The notes below the pieces were generated by a model that was given only the letters and a program-made list of their open reading frames with translations, was not told where the DNA came from and did no database searches. This document shows positions 31,354-40,255 of a DNA stretch of 49,095 nucleotides, in pieces. The stretch covers positions 1-49,095 of the forward strand of contig CAVGND010000010.1 in assembly GCA_963630555.1 (NCBI GenBank). Reading direction: 5' to 3'. Every line of letters begins with the position of its first letter. Positions within the stretch are counted from its first letter, which is position 1. The position numbers and the translations under genes are program-made. This DNA is from CAVALG01 sp963630555. GTDB lineage: Bacteria; Bacillota; Clostridia; Oscillospirales; Acutalibacteraceae.

Positions 31354-33210
31354 ATGTGTGGATTTGTCGGTTTTACCGATTTTACGGATCTTAATAAGGC
31401 GGACGCTACCGTTGAAAAAATGATGGAGTCCATTGCTCATCGCGGACCGAATTCGGACGGTAAGTATGTTGACAGTGATATTGCGCTCGGTTTCAGACGG
31501 CTCAGCATTATTGATCTTGAAGGCGGTACGCAGCCTATATTTAATGAAGATGACAGCAAAGTTCTGGTCTTTAACGGCGAAATATACAATTTTAAGCCTT
31601 TAAGGGAAGAACTTATTTCGAAGGGACATAAGTTTAAAACAAATACCGACAGCGAGGTGTTGCTGCACGGGTACGAAGAATACGGAAAAAAACTGCCCGA
31701 ATTGCTGCGCGGGATGTTTGCGTTTGTAATTTGGGATAAGAACACCAAAACTTTGTTCGGTTGCCGCGATATGTTTGGTATAAAGCCGTTTTATTACACT
31801 TTCTGCGGTAAGTCTTTTGTGTTTGGTTCCGAACTTAAATCTTTTAAACAGTTCCCGTATTTCAAGTGCGAATTGAACCGCGAGGCGCTTGAGGAGTACC
31901 TTTCGTTTCAGTATTCCGCATTGGATGAGAGTTTTTTAAAAGGCGTTTTTCGCTTGCGACCCGGTCACTGTTTTACGCTTAACGGCGGGAAGTTGGAGAT
32001 TGAACGCTATTTTACTGCCGATTTTGCCCCGGAGGATGGGACAATTGAGGAGTACGCCGAACGGATCGATAAAACTATGCGCGAATCGGTAGAGGCGCAT
32101 AAAATAAGTGATGTTGAGGTCGGCTCTTTCCTTTCAAGCGGCATAGATTCAAGTTATCTCGTCGCATTGGCACGTGTGGACAAGACCTTCACCGTCGGGT
32201 TTGCCGATACGGGATACAGCGAGATAGAATATGCCGAGAAATTTTCGGAAGAGATTGGTATAAAGAATATAAGCAAGGTTATAACGACCGAAGAATTTTT
32301 CAGTGAATTCCCCAATGTTCAGTACCATATGGACGAACCGCTTGCAGACCCGTCGGCGGTGGCGCTTTACTTTGTAAGTCAACTTGCGTCAAAGTATGTC
32401 AAGGTTGTAATGTCAGGCGAGGGGGCGGACGAACTTTTCGGCGGCTATTGCATATATTCCGAAGCGTTTGCAGGCGGCGCGTATGCCAAACTTCCTTTCT
32501 TTATAAGGCGTGCGGTAAGCAAAGTTTGCTCTCTTTTGCCTAAAAAACGGGGTATAAATTTCTTGGTAAGGCAGGGTCAACACCTTTCGGAACGATATAT
32601 CGGCAACGCAAATATGTTCTCTGTAAAAGAGCGCAACAAACTGCTTAAAGAGCCTGTCGGCGCCCCGGCACCTACGAAGGCAATATCTGGGATATACGAT
32701 TTTTGCCGCGGTAAAGACAAGGTCACCACAATGCAACTTGTTGATATTAACACCTGGCTTATCGGGGATATTCTGCTTAAAGCCGACCGTATGAGTATGG
32801 CTCACTCGCTTGAAGTGCGTGTGCCGTACCTTGACCGCAAGGTTTTGGAACTTGCTTCAAAAATACCGGTTTACGATAAGGTGGACGCAACGCATACAAA
32901 AATGGCGCTCAGAAAAGCGGCTGCCGACGTTTTGCCTGAATTCACGGCGCAGAAGAAAAAACTCGGTTTCCCTGTTCCCATAAGGGTATGGCTTAAACAG
33001 GACAAATACTATACGCTTGTGCGCGACGCCTTTGTTTCGGGTACCGCAAGAACGTATTTCAACACCGAAAGGCTTATAAAACTGCTTGACGACCATAAAA
33101 AGGGCAAATGCGACAACAGCCGAAAAATATGGACGGTTTATACATTTATAGTCTGGTATTCAAAATTTTTTGACGAGAACGACTATTTTTCGGGCAGAGA
33201 ACTGATATAA
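31354..33210 (+). CDS. asnB: Asparagine synthase, glutamine-hydrolysing
   Basis: Converts aspartate to asparagine with ATP and glutamine. N-terminal class II amidotransferase begins MCGFVGF with Cys2 as nucleophile once Met is removed, and carries AHRGPNSDG and VFNGEIYNF. The C-terminal synthetase domain from about 210 has the PP-loop FLSSGIDSSY. 618 residues, usual for AsnB. It could instead be an amidotransferase modifying cell-wall precursors, as in some AsnB relatives, but the domain set is ordinary. ATG start with AGAGGT. Confidence 0.92.
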   Translation: MCGFVGFTDFTDLNKADATVEKMMESIAHRGPNSDGKYVDSDIALGFRRLSIIDLEGGTQPIFNEDDSKVLVFNGEIYNFKPLREELISKGHKFKTNTDSEVLLHGYEEYGKKLPELLRGMFAFVIWDKNTKTLFGCRDMFGIKPFYYTFCGKSFVFGSELKSFKQFPYFKCELNREALEEYLSFQYSALDESFLKGVFRLRPGHCFTLNGGKLEIERYFTADFAPEDGTIEEYAERIDKTMRESVEAHKISDVEVGSFLSSGIDSSYLVALARVDKTFTVGFADTGYSEIEYAEKFSEEIGIKNISKVITTEEFFSEFPNVQYHMDEPLADPSAVALYFVSQLASKYVKVVMSGEGADELFGGYCIYSEAFAGGAYAKLPFFIRRAVSKVCSLLPKKRGINFLVRQGQHLSERYIGNANMFSVKERNKLLKEPVGAPAPTKAISGIYDFCRGKDKVTTMQLVDINTWLIGDILLKADRMSMAHSLEVRVPYLDRKVLELASKIPVYDKVDATHTKMALRKAAADVLPEFTAQKKKLGFPVPIRVWLKQDKYYTLVRDAFVSGTARTYFNTERLIKLLDDHKKGKCDNSRKIWTVYTFIVWYSKFFDENDYFSGRELI

Positions 33211-33211
33211 A

Positions 33212-33889
33212 ATGATAGAATTACTTGTAAACGACAGGGACATAATCGTTTGCGTTAAACCGGTGGGACTTTTGTCGGAACAGGGCAATTTAAGGGATAA
33301 AAATATGCCCGACGCACTTAAAAAGCAAACGGGTTGCTACCGTGTGGATACGCTGCATCGGCTTGACAAATCGGTCGGCGGGGTAATGGTTTACTCAAAA
33401 AGCCGTGCGGCTTCCGCCGCTTTATCAAAGGCTATTGCATCGCATAAAATGCTCAAAGAGTACCTTGCCGTGGTACACGGGCAGCCGCAGCCGGAAAACG
33501 GGACTATGGAGGATATCCTTTTCAAGGATTCCTTAAAAAATCGCTCGTATGTTGTAAAAACCGAGCGTAAGGGAACAAAATTTGCTTCTCTTGAATATGA
33601 AACCGTTGCTTCCGCAAAAACGGAATCGGGCGTGGTTTCGCTTGTTAAAATCCGTTTGCACACCGGGCGGACGCACCAGATAAGGGTGCAGTTTTCCTCA
33701 AGAAAAATGCCGCTTATGGGGGACGGAAAATACGGCGGCGCCGACAGGTGCGATATTGCACTGTGGTCGTATCATTTGGCATTTGACCATCCTAAAACCG
33801 GCAAAGTTGTTGATGTTAACCGTCTGCCGCAAACGGGTAAATTCCCGTGGAATATTTTTAAAGAAAACACATATAAAGAATTGTTGTAA
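33212..33889 (+). CDS. RluA-family pseudouridine synthase
   Basis: Isomerises uridine in rRNA or tRNA. 225 residues: HRLDKSVGG with catalytic Asp52, then KEYLAVVHG and the C-terminal RTHQIRVQFSS motif. No S4 domain, as in shorter RluA/TruC-type enzymes, so the target site cannot be told. It starts one base after the asnB stop, so is coupled to it. Confidence 0.9.
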   Translation: MIELLVNDRDIIVCVKPVGLLSEQGNLRDKNMPDALKKQTGCYRVDTLHRLDKSVGGVMVYSKSRAASAALSKAIASHKMLKEYLAVVHGQPQPENGTMEDILFKDSLKNRSYVVKTERKGTKFASLEYETVASAKTESGVVSLVKIRLHTGRTHQIRVQFSSRKMPLMGDGKYGGADRCDIALWSYHLAFDHPKTGKVVDVNRLPQTGKFPWNIFKENTYKELL

Positions 33890-33900
33890 AACAGATTGGG

Positions 33901-34830
33901 GTGGAAGAATTGGCGTATACTTTAAATATTTCTCAAATGCAGGATGCCTTTCTTCTGCCGTGCTCGGTCGTGCGCAAGTATTTAAAATTAGCGACCCCTG
34001 CCGCCGTAAAGGTAATACTGTGGATTTGTTGCAGCGCTTCCGATGAAATATCACCCGAAAAAGCAGCCTCCGAACTCGGGCTTGATATAAACGAGGTTAA
34101 TGAAACGCTGCTGTTTTGGAAATCGGTAGGCATGCTTAACGGCGAGCCCGAGAATAATGCAGGCTCGGCGCCGCGTCAAATCGCGGTGTTAAGGCAACAA
34201 AAACCGAGCAGAGAAGAAACCGCGCGCCGCGGGCTTGAGTCAAAAGAAATTGCTTTTTTGCTTCACGAAGCGGAGATGAAGTTCGGAAGAACATTACGCC
34301 AAAACGAGGTGTCTACGCTTGTATGGCTGTATGACGACGAAGGAATACCGGCAGCCGCAATACTGATGATAATTGAATACGCAATAAGCGAGAACCGAGG
34401 TACGATCGGGTTTGTTGAGCGCACGGCGGTAGACTGGCTTAACCGCGGAATAGCACAGGATGTATGCGCGGTTGAGAATGAGATTGTTAAAATGCGGTCG
34501 TGTTATTCGGCTTGGGGTATTGTGCAGTCGGCAATGGGAATCGAACGCAGAAGCCCCAGCAACGCCGAGTTGGAAACGGCGCACCTTTGGGTAAATGAAT
34601 GGCATTATTCCTCGGAAATGCTTAAATCGGCATATGATCGATGTGTGGACGCCACCTCTAAATTTTCTGTGCCTTACATACGCAAAATAATTGAAAAATG
34701 GCATAAAAGCGGCGTTAAAACCACAGATGATCTTAAAAAATACGAGTCCGAAGGTCAGAAAAATGCCGAAACCGACACCAAAAAAAGTGCAAGTTATGAT
34801 ATTGAAAAGGCAATGCAGTCGATGTTTTAG
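33901..34830 (+). CDS. DnaD-domain replication protein
   Basis: Primosome component of Bacillota. The first 80 residues form a winged-helix region (VRKYLKLATPAAVKVILWIC, then a second helix-turn part SELGLDINEVNETLLFW). Residues about 115-190 and 195-265 resemble DnaD/DnaB_2 domains (FLLHEAEMKFGRTLRQNEVS, IIEYAISENRGTIGFVERTA, YIRKIIEKW). It is followed 15 bases later by a DnaC/DnaI-like loader, the usual partner. Start uncertain: GTG at 33901, or TTG at 33910 with GGGGTGG as binding site, which may be better. Confidence 0.85.
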   Translation: MEELAYTLNISQMQDAFLLPCSVVRKYLKLATPAAVKVILWICCSASDEISPEKAASELGLDINEVNETLLFWKSVGMLNGEPENNAGSAPRQIAVLRQQKPSREETARRGLESKEIAFLLHEAEMKFGRTLRQNEVSTLVWLYDDEGIPAAAILMIIEYAISENRGTIGFVERTAVDWLNRGIAQDVCAVENEIVKMRSCYSAWGIVQSAMGIERRSPSNAELETAHLWVNEWHYSSEMLKSAYDRCVDATSKFSVPYIRKIIEKWHKSGVKTTDDLKKYESEGQKNAETDTKKSASYDIEKAMQSMF

Positions 34831-34845
34831 GGACGGTGAACCAAA

Positions 34846-35817
34846 TTGGGATTTCGCAGTGACATTTTAATAAAAGCTTTGGATGAGGTTAAAAGGTCTC
34901 ACGACAGGAATACGGCGGAGTATGAAAGTCAAAAGCGTGAGGTTTATGCGCGTTTTCCGCGGCTTCGCGATATTGATACGGAACTGGCGCTGCTTGGAAA
35001 CCGACTTATTGAAACCGCCCTTTCCGGCGGCGGTAACCGTGACGGTATAAACCAAAAAATTCTTGACCTGAATGCCGAAAGAAACGAAATTTTAAATCAG
35101 AACGGCGTCGGCGGTGCACCGTCTTGTGAATGCGGACTGTGCGGCGATACCGGATACATAAACGGCAAGTTGTGCGACTGTGTTAAAGAGCGGGCCAAAC
35201 GCCTGACTACCGAGGAAATGACGGCTGACGTTCCGATACGGAATTGCAGATTTGATAATTTTTCGCTTGATTTTTATTCACGGACGCCTGACGAAAACGG
35301 GCATTCACCGTATGAAAGCGTGAAAAACACCCTCGCGGTATCAAAAAAATTTGCCGATGAATTTCCAAGCGGGGAAAACCTTTTATTTTGCGGCGCGACC
35401 GGACTCGGTAAAACTCACCTTTCGCTTGCCATTGCAAACAAAGTGATAGAAAAGGGATACGGAGTGGTTTACGATTCCGCGCAAAATCTTGTTACCAAAA
35501 TGAGTCGCGAACAATTCTCAAGAAGTGCCGAGATGCCGTATACCGACGCGGTTTTAGCAGCAGATTTGCTTATTCTTGATGACTTGGGAACCGAATTTTC
35601 AACGAGTTTTTCATCTTCGGTCATCTACAATGTTATCAACACGCGCCAACTGAAGGGACTTTCCACCGTGATAAGCACAAATCTTTCTTTAAAAGAAATT
35701 GAGTCGGCTTATTCGCAGCGGGTGCTTTCCCGAATAATCGGCAGTTATACAATGCGTCTGTTCTTCGGCGATGATATCCGTCAGTTGAAACTCGCATTAG
35801 CGTCAGCCGACAGATAA
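34846..35817 (+). CDS. DnaC/DnaI-like replicative helicase loader ATPase
   Basis: Loads DnaB-type helicase. N-terminal coiled region (1-85), a Cys cluster likely binding zinc (Cys94, 96, 99, 110, 112), then an AAA+ domain: Walker A GATGLGKT with Lys189, Walker B DLLILDDLGTE, sensor VISTNLS, and arginine finger YSQRVLSRI. 323 residues. Start codon TTG with GGTGA upstream. Last gene of the plus-strand block. Confidence 0.92.
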   Translation: MGFRSDILIKALDEVKRSHDRNTAEYESQKREVYARFPRLRDIDTELALLGNRLIETALSGGGNRDGINQKILDLNAERNEILNQNGVGGAPSCECGLCGDTGYINGKLCDCVKERAKRLTTEEMTADVPIRNCRFDNFSLDFYSRTPDENGHSPYESVKNTLAVSKKFADEFPSGENLLFCGATGLGKTHLSLAIANKVIEKGYGVVYDSAQNLVTKMSREQFSRSAEMPYTDAVLAADLLILDDLGTEFSTSFSSSVIYNVINTRQLKGLSTVISTNLSLKEIESAYSQRVLSRIIGSYTMRLFFGDDIRQLKLALASADR

Positions 35818-35835
35818 ACAGTTTATATATAAGAG

Positions 35836-35995
35836 CCGCCGCCCGATTCCGGGCGGCGGTTGAGCGTGTCGGAAAAGCCGACACGCTCTTGGACGGGAAT
35901 GCCGTTCGCTCGAAAATCAAAGATTTTCGGACTGCACTCCATCCCCGCCAATACCACCCCTGTGTTCTTGAAAACCCGCCTGTTTGGCGGGTTTT
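35836..35995. repeat. Cluster of four perfect hairpins downstream of the helicase-loader gene
   Basis: Hairpins at 35836-35859 (10 bp, loop ATTC), 35862-35888 (11 bp, GAGCGTGTCGG/CCGACACGCTC, loop AAAAG), 35911-35929 (8 bp, CGAAAATC/GATTTTCG) and 35971-35995 (10 bp, AAAACCCGCC/GGCGGGTTTT). The last can act as a terminator for the plus-strand operon. The first is almost identical to the hairpin at 36095-36120. The linker from 35889 to 35970 is not coding. Confidence 0.75.
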
Positions 35996-36008
35996 CGCTT
36001 ATAATGTG

Positions 36009-36120
36009 TTTTTTCGCCGCGCATGTCGGCGGAAAAACAAAGCGCGGTGTTTGCACCGCGGGGAAATTTAATTTTAGGTTTATTGAAAGACTGAACCGCC
36101 GCCCGATTTCGGGCGGCGGT
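36009..36120 (-). repeat. Modular hairpin repeat, copy B
   Basis: Box 1 at 36022-36041 differs from copy A by one base in 20. A 7-bp hairpin at 36043-36060 has loop TTTG; box 2 at 36077-36093 matches copy A at 15 of 17 bases; a perfect 11-bp hairpin at 36095-36120 has loop ATTT. Stem sequences differ completely from copy A, but lengths and loop sizes are kept. Box 1 also forms one arm of another hairpin (36009-36037). On the minus strand it lies nine bases after the ung stop, suiting a 3'-end or terminator role. Confidence 0.78.
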
Positions 36121-36128
36121 CTTGGCGT

Positions 36129-36797
36129 TTAATCTATCTGCCAGTCAATTATTTTTTGACCGGAGGAAAGCAGTATCTGATTTGTTTTTGAAAAGTGCCT
36201 GCATCCGAAAAAACCGCCGTATGCCGATAACGGGCTGGGGTGTACGGTTTCAAGTTTTACGTGAAGCGGATTGCTGATGATTTTTGCTTTTTCGCGAGCG
36301 TTTCGTCCCCAAAGCAGAAAAATCACGGGGGTTTCTTTTTTGTTGAGTTCGGAAATTACCCTGTCGGTGAAAATTTCCCAACCCATTCCTTTGTGGCTGT
36401 TTGCCGCACCGTCACGAACCGTAAGCACCGTGTTGAGCATAAGCACGCCCTGCTTAGCCCATTTGGTTAGTTCACCGTGGGGCGGCATGGTTATCCCCAC
36501 ATCACTTATCAGTTCTTTATAGATGTTTTTAAGGGACGGCGGCGGTTCAATTCCCTTTTTGACCGAAAAGCACAACCCGTGCGCCTGACCCGTGCCGTGG
36601 TATGGGTCTTGCCCTAAAATTACAACCTTTGTGTCTTTAAAAGAGGTGTATTTTAGGGCGTTAAAAATATCGTACATATCGGGATGGATCGTGTAATGTG
36701 CATATTCGTTTTTCAAAAAATTGTGCAGCCGCCCGTAATAGTCTTTTCGGAATTCGTCTTTAAGTATTTCGTCCCAGTCATTCCCCAAGTTTACCAT
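36129..36797 (-). CDS. ung: Uracil-DNA glycosylase, family 1
   Basis: Removes uracil from DNA, starting base excision repair. 222 residues with the catalytic water-activating GQDPYHG (Asp64) and the DNA-intercalation loop HPSPLSAYGGFFGCRHF. GVLMLNTVLTV is also typical. The ATG at 36797 has GAGGTG eight bases upstream, inside the end of the acetyltransferase gene region; an alternative at 36809 overlaps that gene's stop and is less likely. Last gene of the 39954-36129 operon. Confidence 0.97.
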   Translation of the reverse strand: MVNLGNDWDEILKDEFRKDYYGRLHNFLKNEYAHYTIHPDMYDIFNALKYTSFKDTKVVILGQDPYHGTGQAHGLCFSVKKGIEPPPSLKNIYKELISDVGITMPPHGELTKWAKQGVLMLNTVLTVRDGAANSHKGMGWEIFTDRVISELNKKETPVIFLLWGRNAREKAKIISNPLHVKLETVHPSPLSAYGGFFGCRHFSKTNQILLSSGQKIIDWQID

Positions 36798-36805
36798 ACA
36801 GCACC

Positions 36806-37630
36806 TCAATTGAATAATAAATCAGCGTAAAAATCGCTGTTTGCAAGTTTTTTTGACCTATCGCTTACAAATTTTGCACAGCCGATATATTTGTTCTCAA
36901 ACACCTGCGGCGGCGCGGTTATGTTCAGTTCCGTGCAGTTATTTTCCGCGGCGCAGGCATTGCACAGGCTGATGATATCTTCGGCACTGCCGAGTGCTTC
37001 ATATGCCGTGTATACGGTATCTTCGGCGCTGCCGATACAGTAGGATAACAGTCTGCCGCAATTGTCATACAGTCCCTTGAATCTTGCACCGTAAACCTTT
37101 TGGATAATATCAATATCCCGCCCGCTGCGTAAAACTCTGTTTTTAATCCGACCGCTGTACAAGGTTAAAATATCATTTACCGATATCGGGCGTATTTCTC
37201 CGTGCGGGTCGGCACGGTTTACTTTTGTGTGAACAGTCGAGCAAAGCAAGCGCTTTTCATAGCCGAACCTCTTGTAAAAGTCAAAAAGCGAGTTGTTTTC
37301 CGTTATTAAAAACAAAATGTCCGCACCCTCCGCAATTGCTGCTGCTTCGGCTGATTGCATAAGTTCGGATGCGAACCCGCGCCCGCGCATATTTTTACGG
37401 GTGGAAACGGCATAGATATATGTGCCTTTTAAAACCTCGCCGTTTATTACGATTTCGGCGTTTATAATGTGGGCGGCGGCAATTATATCGCTGCCGCCGT
37501 ATATTAAAGCCCTGCATTTCGGGAAAACGTTTTTAAAATATCGGTTGCAAAAATCGGTTTCACCCGGAAAACACTCGTTATAAAGCGATTTTAGCGCCGG
37601 AATATCAGACGGAGTTGAAAGTCGCAACAT
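36806..37630 (-). CDS. GNAT-family acetyltransferase with C-terminal extension
   Basis: 274 residues. Residues 1-140 are a GNAT domain: TPSDIPALKSLYNECFPG, the acetyl-CoA site STRKNMRGRGFASELM, and LFDFYKRFGYEK. The second half looks like a degenerate second GNAT-like or Eis-type C-terminal domain. Substrate unknown. Its start lies within the last 26 bases of the DUF2156 gene, with little visible binding site, so it probably depends on translational coupling. Confidence 0.82.
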   Translation of the reverse strand: MLRLSTPSDIPALKSLYNECFPGETDFCNRYFKNVFPKCRALIYGGSDIIAAAHIINAEIVINGEVLKGTYIYAVSTRKNMRGRGFASELMQSAEAAAIAEGADILFLITENNSLFDFYKRFGYEKRLLCSTVHTKVNRADPHGEIRPISVNDILTLYSGRIKNRVLRSGRDIDIIQKVYGARFKGLYDNCGRLLSYCIGSAEDTVYTAYEALGSAEDIISLCNACAAENNCTELNITAPPQVFENKYIGCAKFVSDRSKKLANSDFYADLLFN

Positions 37631-38501
37631 ATTTTTCGGTTAAAAAGGCAGGGAAGTAGGATGCTTTCGCCTTCCGTAATCCTTCAATGCCTAAATCCTC
37701 CTCGCGGTTAATATATCGGTAGCCCGGGCAGTGCCGCACGGCAAACATATTGTTTATCGCCTGATATGCACCGGTAATGTCCGGCAGTGCCTTTTCAATC
37801 ATAACATCCATTACGTCTTTATTTTGCGGCGCACCGAGTGTGAAAGCAATAATTTCACCGTCCGTTAATAACATACTGCCGATTATTGAAAGTTCACGGT
37901 AATTGTCAAGCGCACGCTCTATCGCTTTGCATTCATAACTGTAATCAATGCTGTTTTCACTGCGCTCAAGATGCCATCGTGCAATAAAATCGGAAAGGAT
38001 GCCTTTGTCGGTTGACGGTTCGATATCGCGGAATTCAAATGAATAAGTGTTCTGAAAACGGTGAACAAAATTCCGCTTTGAGTGATATTTTTTGCCTCCG
38101 AGCTTTATAAGTTCGTCAGCATTGTAAACATAGTCGTATTCTTCCGGCACCGGTGCCAACTCAATTCGGTCACCAAACCGTTCTTTAAGTTCGGCTGCGC
38201 GTTCTTTTGTTATAAGCGCAACCGAAAAATCGGTACCGCGGCTGTGCGCGTCGCTGAAAATTTCGTCTATTGCGCGGCAGATATCTCCGTTTCCGAGCGG
38301 CATATAATAATAAAGTCTGCCGTAATTTCTGAATGAACATAGGTATAAAAAATCATTTTTTATGCACCATTTGACTTTGTATTCGACAGACCAAATGTAC
38401 AGCGAAGCAAAACATCGGTCACTCATAATGCTGCCGTCAAGCTGCAAATAAGGGTCAATAGTCAACTTATCGGCTATTTCTATATCTTTGAATTCTAACA
38501 T
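37605..38501 (-). CDS. DUF2156 (phosphatidylglycerol lysyltransferase-like) protein
   Basis: 298-residue soluble protein of the GNAT-fold DUF2156 family, related to the aminoacyl-lipid transferase domain of MprF. Seen: KLTIDPYLQLDGSIMSDRCF near the N terminus, YHSKRNFVHRFQNTY in the middle, and a C-terminal YINREEDLGIEGLRKAKAS, the usual family ending. Function is not established; in MprF the same fold transfers Lys or Ala from tRNA to phosphatidylglycerol. The detached membrane half would be the UPF0104 protein at 1803-2867, but a partnership is only a guess. Confidence 0.85.
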   Translation of the reverse strand: MLEFKDIEIADKLTIDPYLQLDGSIMSDRCFASLYIWSVEYKVKWCIKNDFLYLCSFRNYGRLYYYMPLGNGDICRAIDEIFSDAHSRGTDFSVALITKERAAELKERFGDRIELAPVPEEYDYVYNADELIKLGGKKYHSKRNFVHRFQNTYSFEFRDIEPSTDKGILSDFIARWHLERSENSIDYSYECKAIERALDNYRELSIIGSMLLTDGEIIAFTLGAPQNKDVMDVMIEKALPDITGAYQAINNMFAVRHCPGYRYINREEDLGIEGLRKAKASYFPAFLTEKYVATFNSV

Positions 38502-38534
38502 ACATCACCGCAAAGCGCTTCAGCGCCGATTGTA

Positions 38535-38987
38535 TTATCCTTTTCTTTTACGAAGTTGTTTAAAAAAATCTTTAAGTATTTCGGAACACTCCTGTTCCAT
38601 AACACCGCCTATAAGTTCGGGCGAATGATTGTAGGGCAGGTTGAAAAGATTGGTTATACTGCCGCAGGAGCCCGCTTTTTTGTCGCTTGCTCCGTAAATC
38701 ACGCGGCGCAGGCGCGCATTGATGACTGCACCGGCACACATGGGGCATGGCTCAAGCGTTACATAAAGGTCGCAGTCAAAAAGCCTCCAGCCGCCGAGCA
38801 CGGCACATGCATTGTTTATCGCCTCTATTTCGGCGTGACAAAGCGCATTTTTTTGCTCCTCGCGCCTGTTTCTGCCGCAGGCTATTATTTCGCCGTTTCT
38901 TACGATCACCGCGCCGACAGGCACTTCGCCTTCTTTTGCAGCCTCCGCCGCAAGCAAGAGCGCCTTTTGCATATATTCATTATACAC
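38535..38987 (-). CDS. tadA: tRNA-specific adenosine deaminase
   Basis: Deaminates A34 to inosine in tRNA-Arg(ACG). About 150 residues with the zinc motif HAE (His51, Glu53) and PCPMC (Cys81, Cys84). The GTG at 38987 with GGTGG upstream gives the typical beginning YNEYMQKALLLA and overlaps the CPBP stop by eight bases; an ATG at 38972 would cut into the first helix and one at 39008 adds an unusual leader. No tRNA gene is in the window. Confidence 0.93.
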   Translation of the reverse strand: MYNEYMQKALLLAAEAAKEGEVPVGAVIVRNGEIIACGRNRREEQKNALCHAEIEAINNACAVLGGWRLFDCDLYVTLEPCPMCAGAVINARLRRVIYGASDKKAGSCGSITNLFNLPYNHSPELIGGVMEQECSEILKDFFKQLRKRKG

Positions 38988-39954
38988 TGCTTGCCACCGC
39001 CGATACAAGCATCATTATTCCCTCAATGCATAAAAACACAATCAGTAAAGGCGAACTGACCGACCACCCGATATATCGTTTGTTTGATATTAAATCGTCT
39101 TGGGGTTCTTCGGCTTTTTCTTTTATTTTCTCTTTTAAAAGCATTATTCCGAAAACGCTGATTATCAGTGAGATGATAAAGTAGGACAGCATAAGCATTT
39201 GGCTTGATACGGGGCCTAACCCGTCGGATGCGTAATCAAGCACGACACTGTTAAAGTTGGTTAAGAAGTGTGCGACTATTGCAGGCCACATTGACCCTGT
39301 AAGCACTGCGGTAAGCGCAAAAACGATACCCATACAAAATGCAAACGGGATCTGCTCCATATTTCCGTGCAGTATACCGAAAATCAGGGCGGAAACGGTT
39401 ACAGCCGCCATATCGGGCATCTTTTTGCGTAAAAGCCCCAATGCAACGCCCCTGAAAGCAAACTCCTCAAATATTGCCGGAATTATTGCAATGTTAAATA
39501 TTGCAAGAAGAAAACCCGGCACGGTTTCTTCATATTCGTAATGATACGCCGTTGACTCAAACGGGAGAAAAGAAAAAACGTTGAGTATAACATTTGAAAC
39601 CATATTGCTTATTGCATTAAACCCGAAGCAGGCAAGCACACCGCCGAAAAACAGCCTTTTGCTTGTGCCGCCGAGCGCAAGAACATTACGCAACTTGTAT
39701 TTGTTTATGCGGCAGCACACCGCAAACGGCAGAACGATTGCTATAAAAGAAAGCAGGGAATTAAGCGTGAGCAGGAATGCTTGACTTTTTAAAAGTTCCG
39801 TGCGGTGCAGACAAATAAAAAGTTTGGAAATAAACCGCGATGCCAGAATCGACACGATCTCGATAATTATCATGGCAAGACCGATATGATTTGAAATCCT
39901 GCGAACGCCGCTCTTTGCGTTTATATATCTGTTAAAGTTAAATTCGTTTAACAT
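38980..39954 (-). CDS. CPBP-family intramembrane metalloprotease
   Basis: Abi/CAAX-protease-like membrane protein of 324 residues, about eight helices. The motifs EEFAFRG (Glu163, Glu164, Arg168) and ILHGNMEQIPFAF (His196) form the predicted active site inside the membrane. Substrate unknown; family members process signals, prenylated proteins or bacteriocins. First gene of the minus-strand group ending at ung; start ATG at 39954 has only a weak site (GGTGAT). Confidence 0.88.
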   Translation of the reverse strand: MLNEFNFNRYINAKSGVRRISNHIGLAMIIIEIVSILASRFISKLFICLHRTELLKSQAFLLTLNSLLSFIAIVLPFAVCCRINKYKLRNVLALGGTSKRLFFGGVLACFGFNAISNMVSNVILNVFSFLPFESTAYHYEYEETVPGFLLAIFNIAIIPAIFEEFAFRGVALGLLRKKMPDMAAVTVSALIFGILHGNMEQIPFAFCMGIVFALTAVLTGSMWPAIVAHFLTNFNSVVLDYASDGLGPVSSQMLMLSYFIISLIISVFGIMLLKEKIKEKAEEPQDDLISNKRYIGWSVSSPLLIVFLCIEGIMMLVSAVASSV

Positions 39955-40255
39955 TTTTTATCACCCGAGATCCGTTATGTTCCATTTAATTTTATAATTA
40001 TACGGTGCTTTAAATGTTAAGAGATTATAAATAATTGGAAATCACATTATCCTTTACACGCCTGAAACTGCCATAAATTTGTGAATATTTCATAATCAAA
40101 CGGTGTTAAAAGGTCGCTATGTTAAAAAAGATATTAAAAATGGATAAAAAATCCGCAAAATTGTATTATAAATTGGTCTTGAATTTTTTCGCAAAATATA
40201 ATATAGTAAATATAATAGTATTTCAGAGGCATGTGTTTAAATGGGAGGATATAAA
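39955..40255. other. Divergent intergenic region before glycogen phosphorylase
   Basis: About 300 AT-rich bases holding the promoters of the divergent CPBP and glgP genes. A plausible glgP promoter is TTGGTC (40173-40178), 18 bases, TATAAT (40197-40202); another TATAAT is at 40211-40216. For the minus strand TATAAT is seen near 40000 without a good -35. No gene or RNA fold recognised. Confidence 0.45.

Noticed and set aside
40148..40240. Strong promoter for glgP using TTGAAT at 40179
   Set aside because: The spacer to TATAAT at 40197 would be only 12 bases; a weaker TTGGTC-18-TATAAT reading is noted in the intergenic entry instead.
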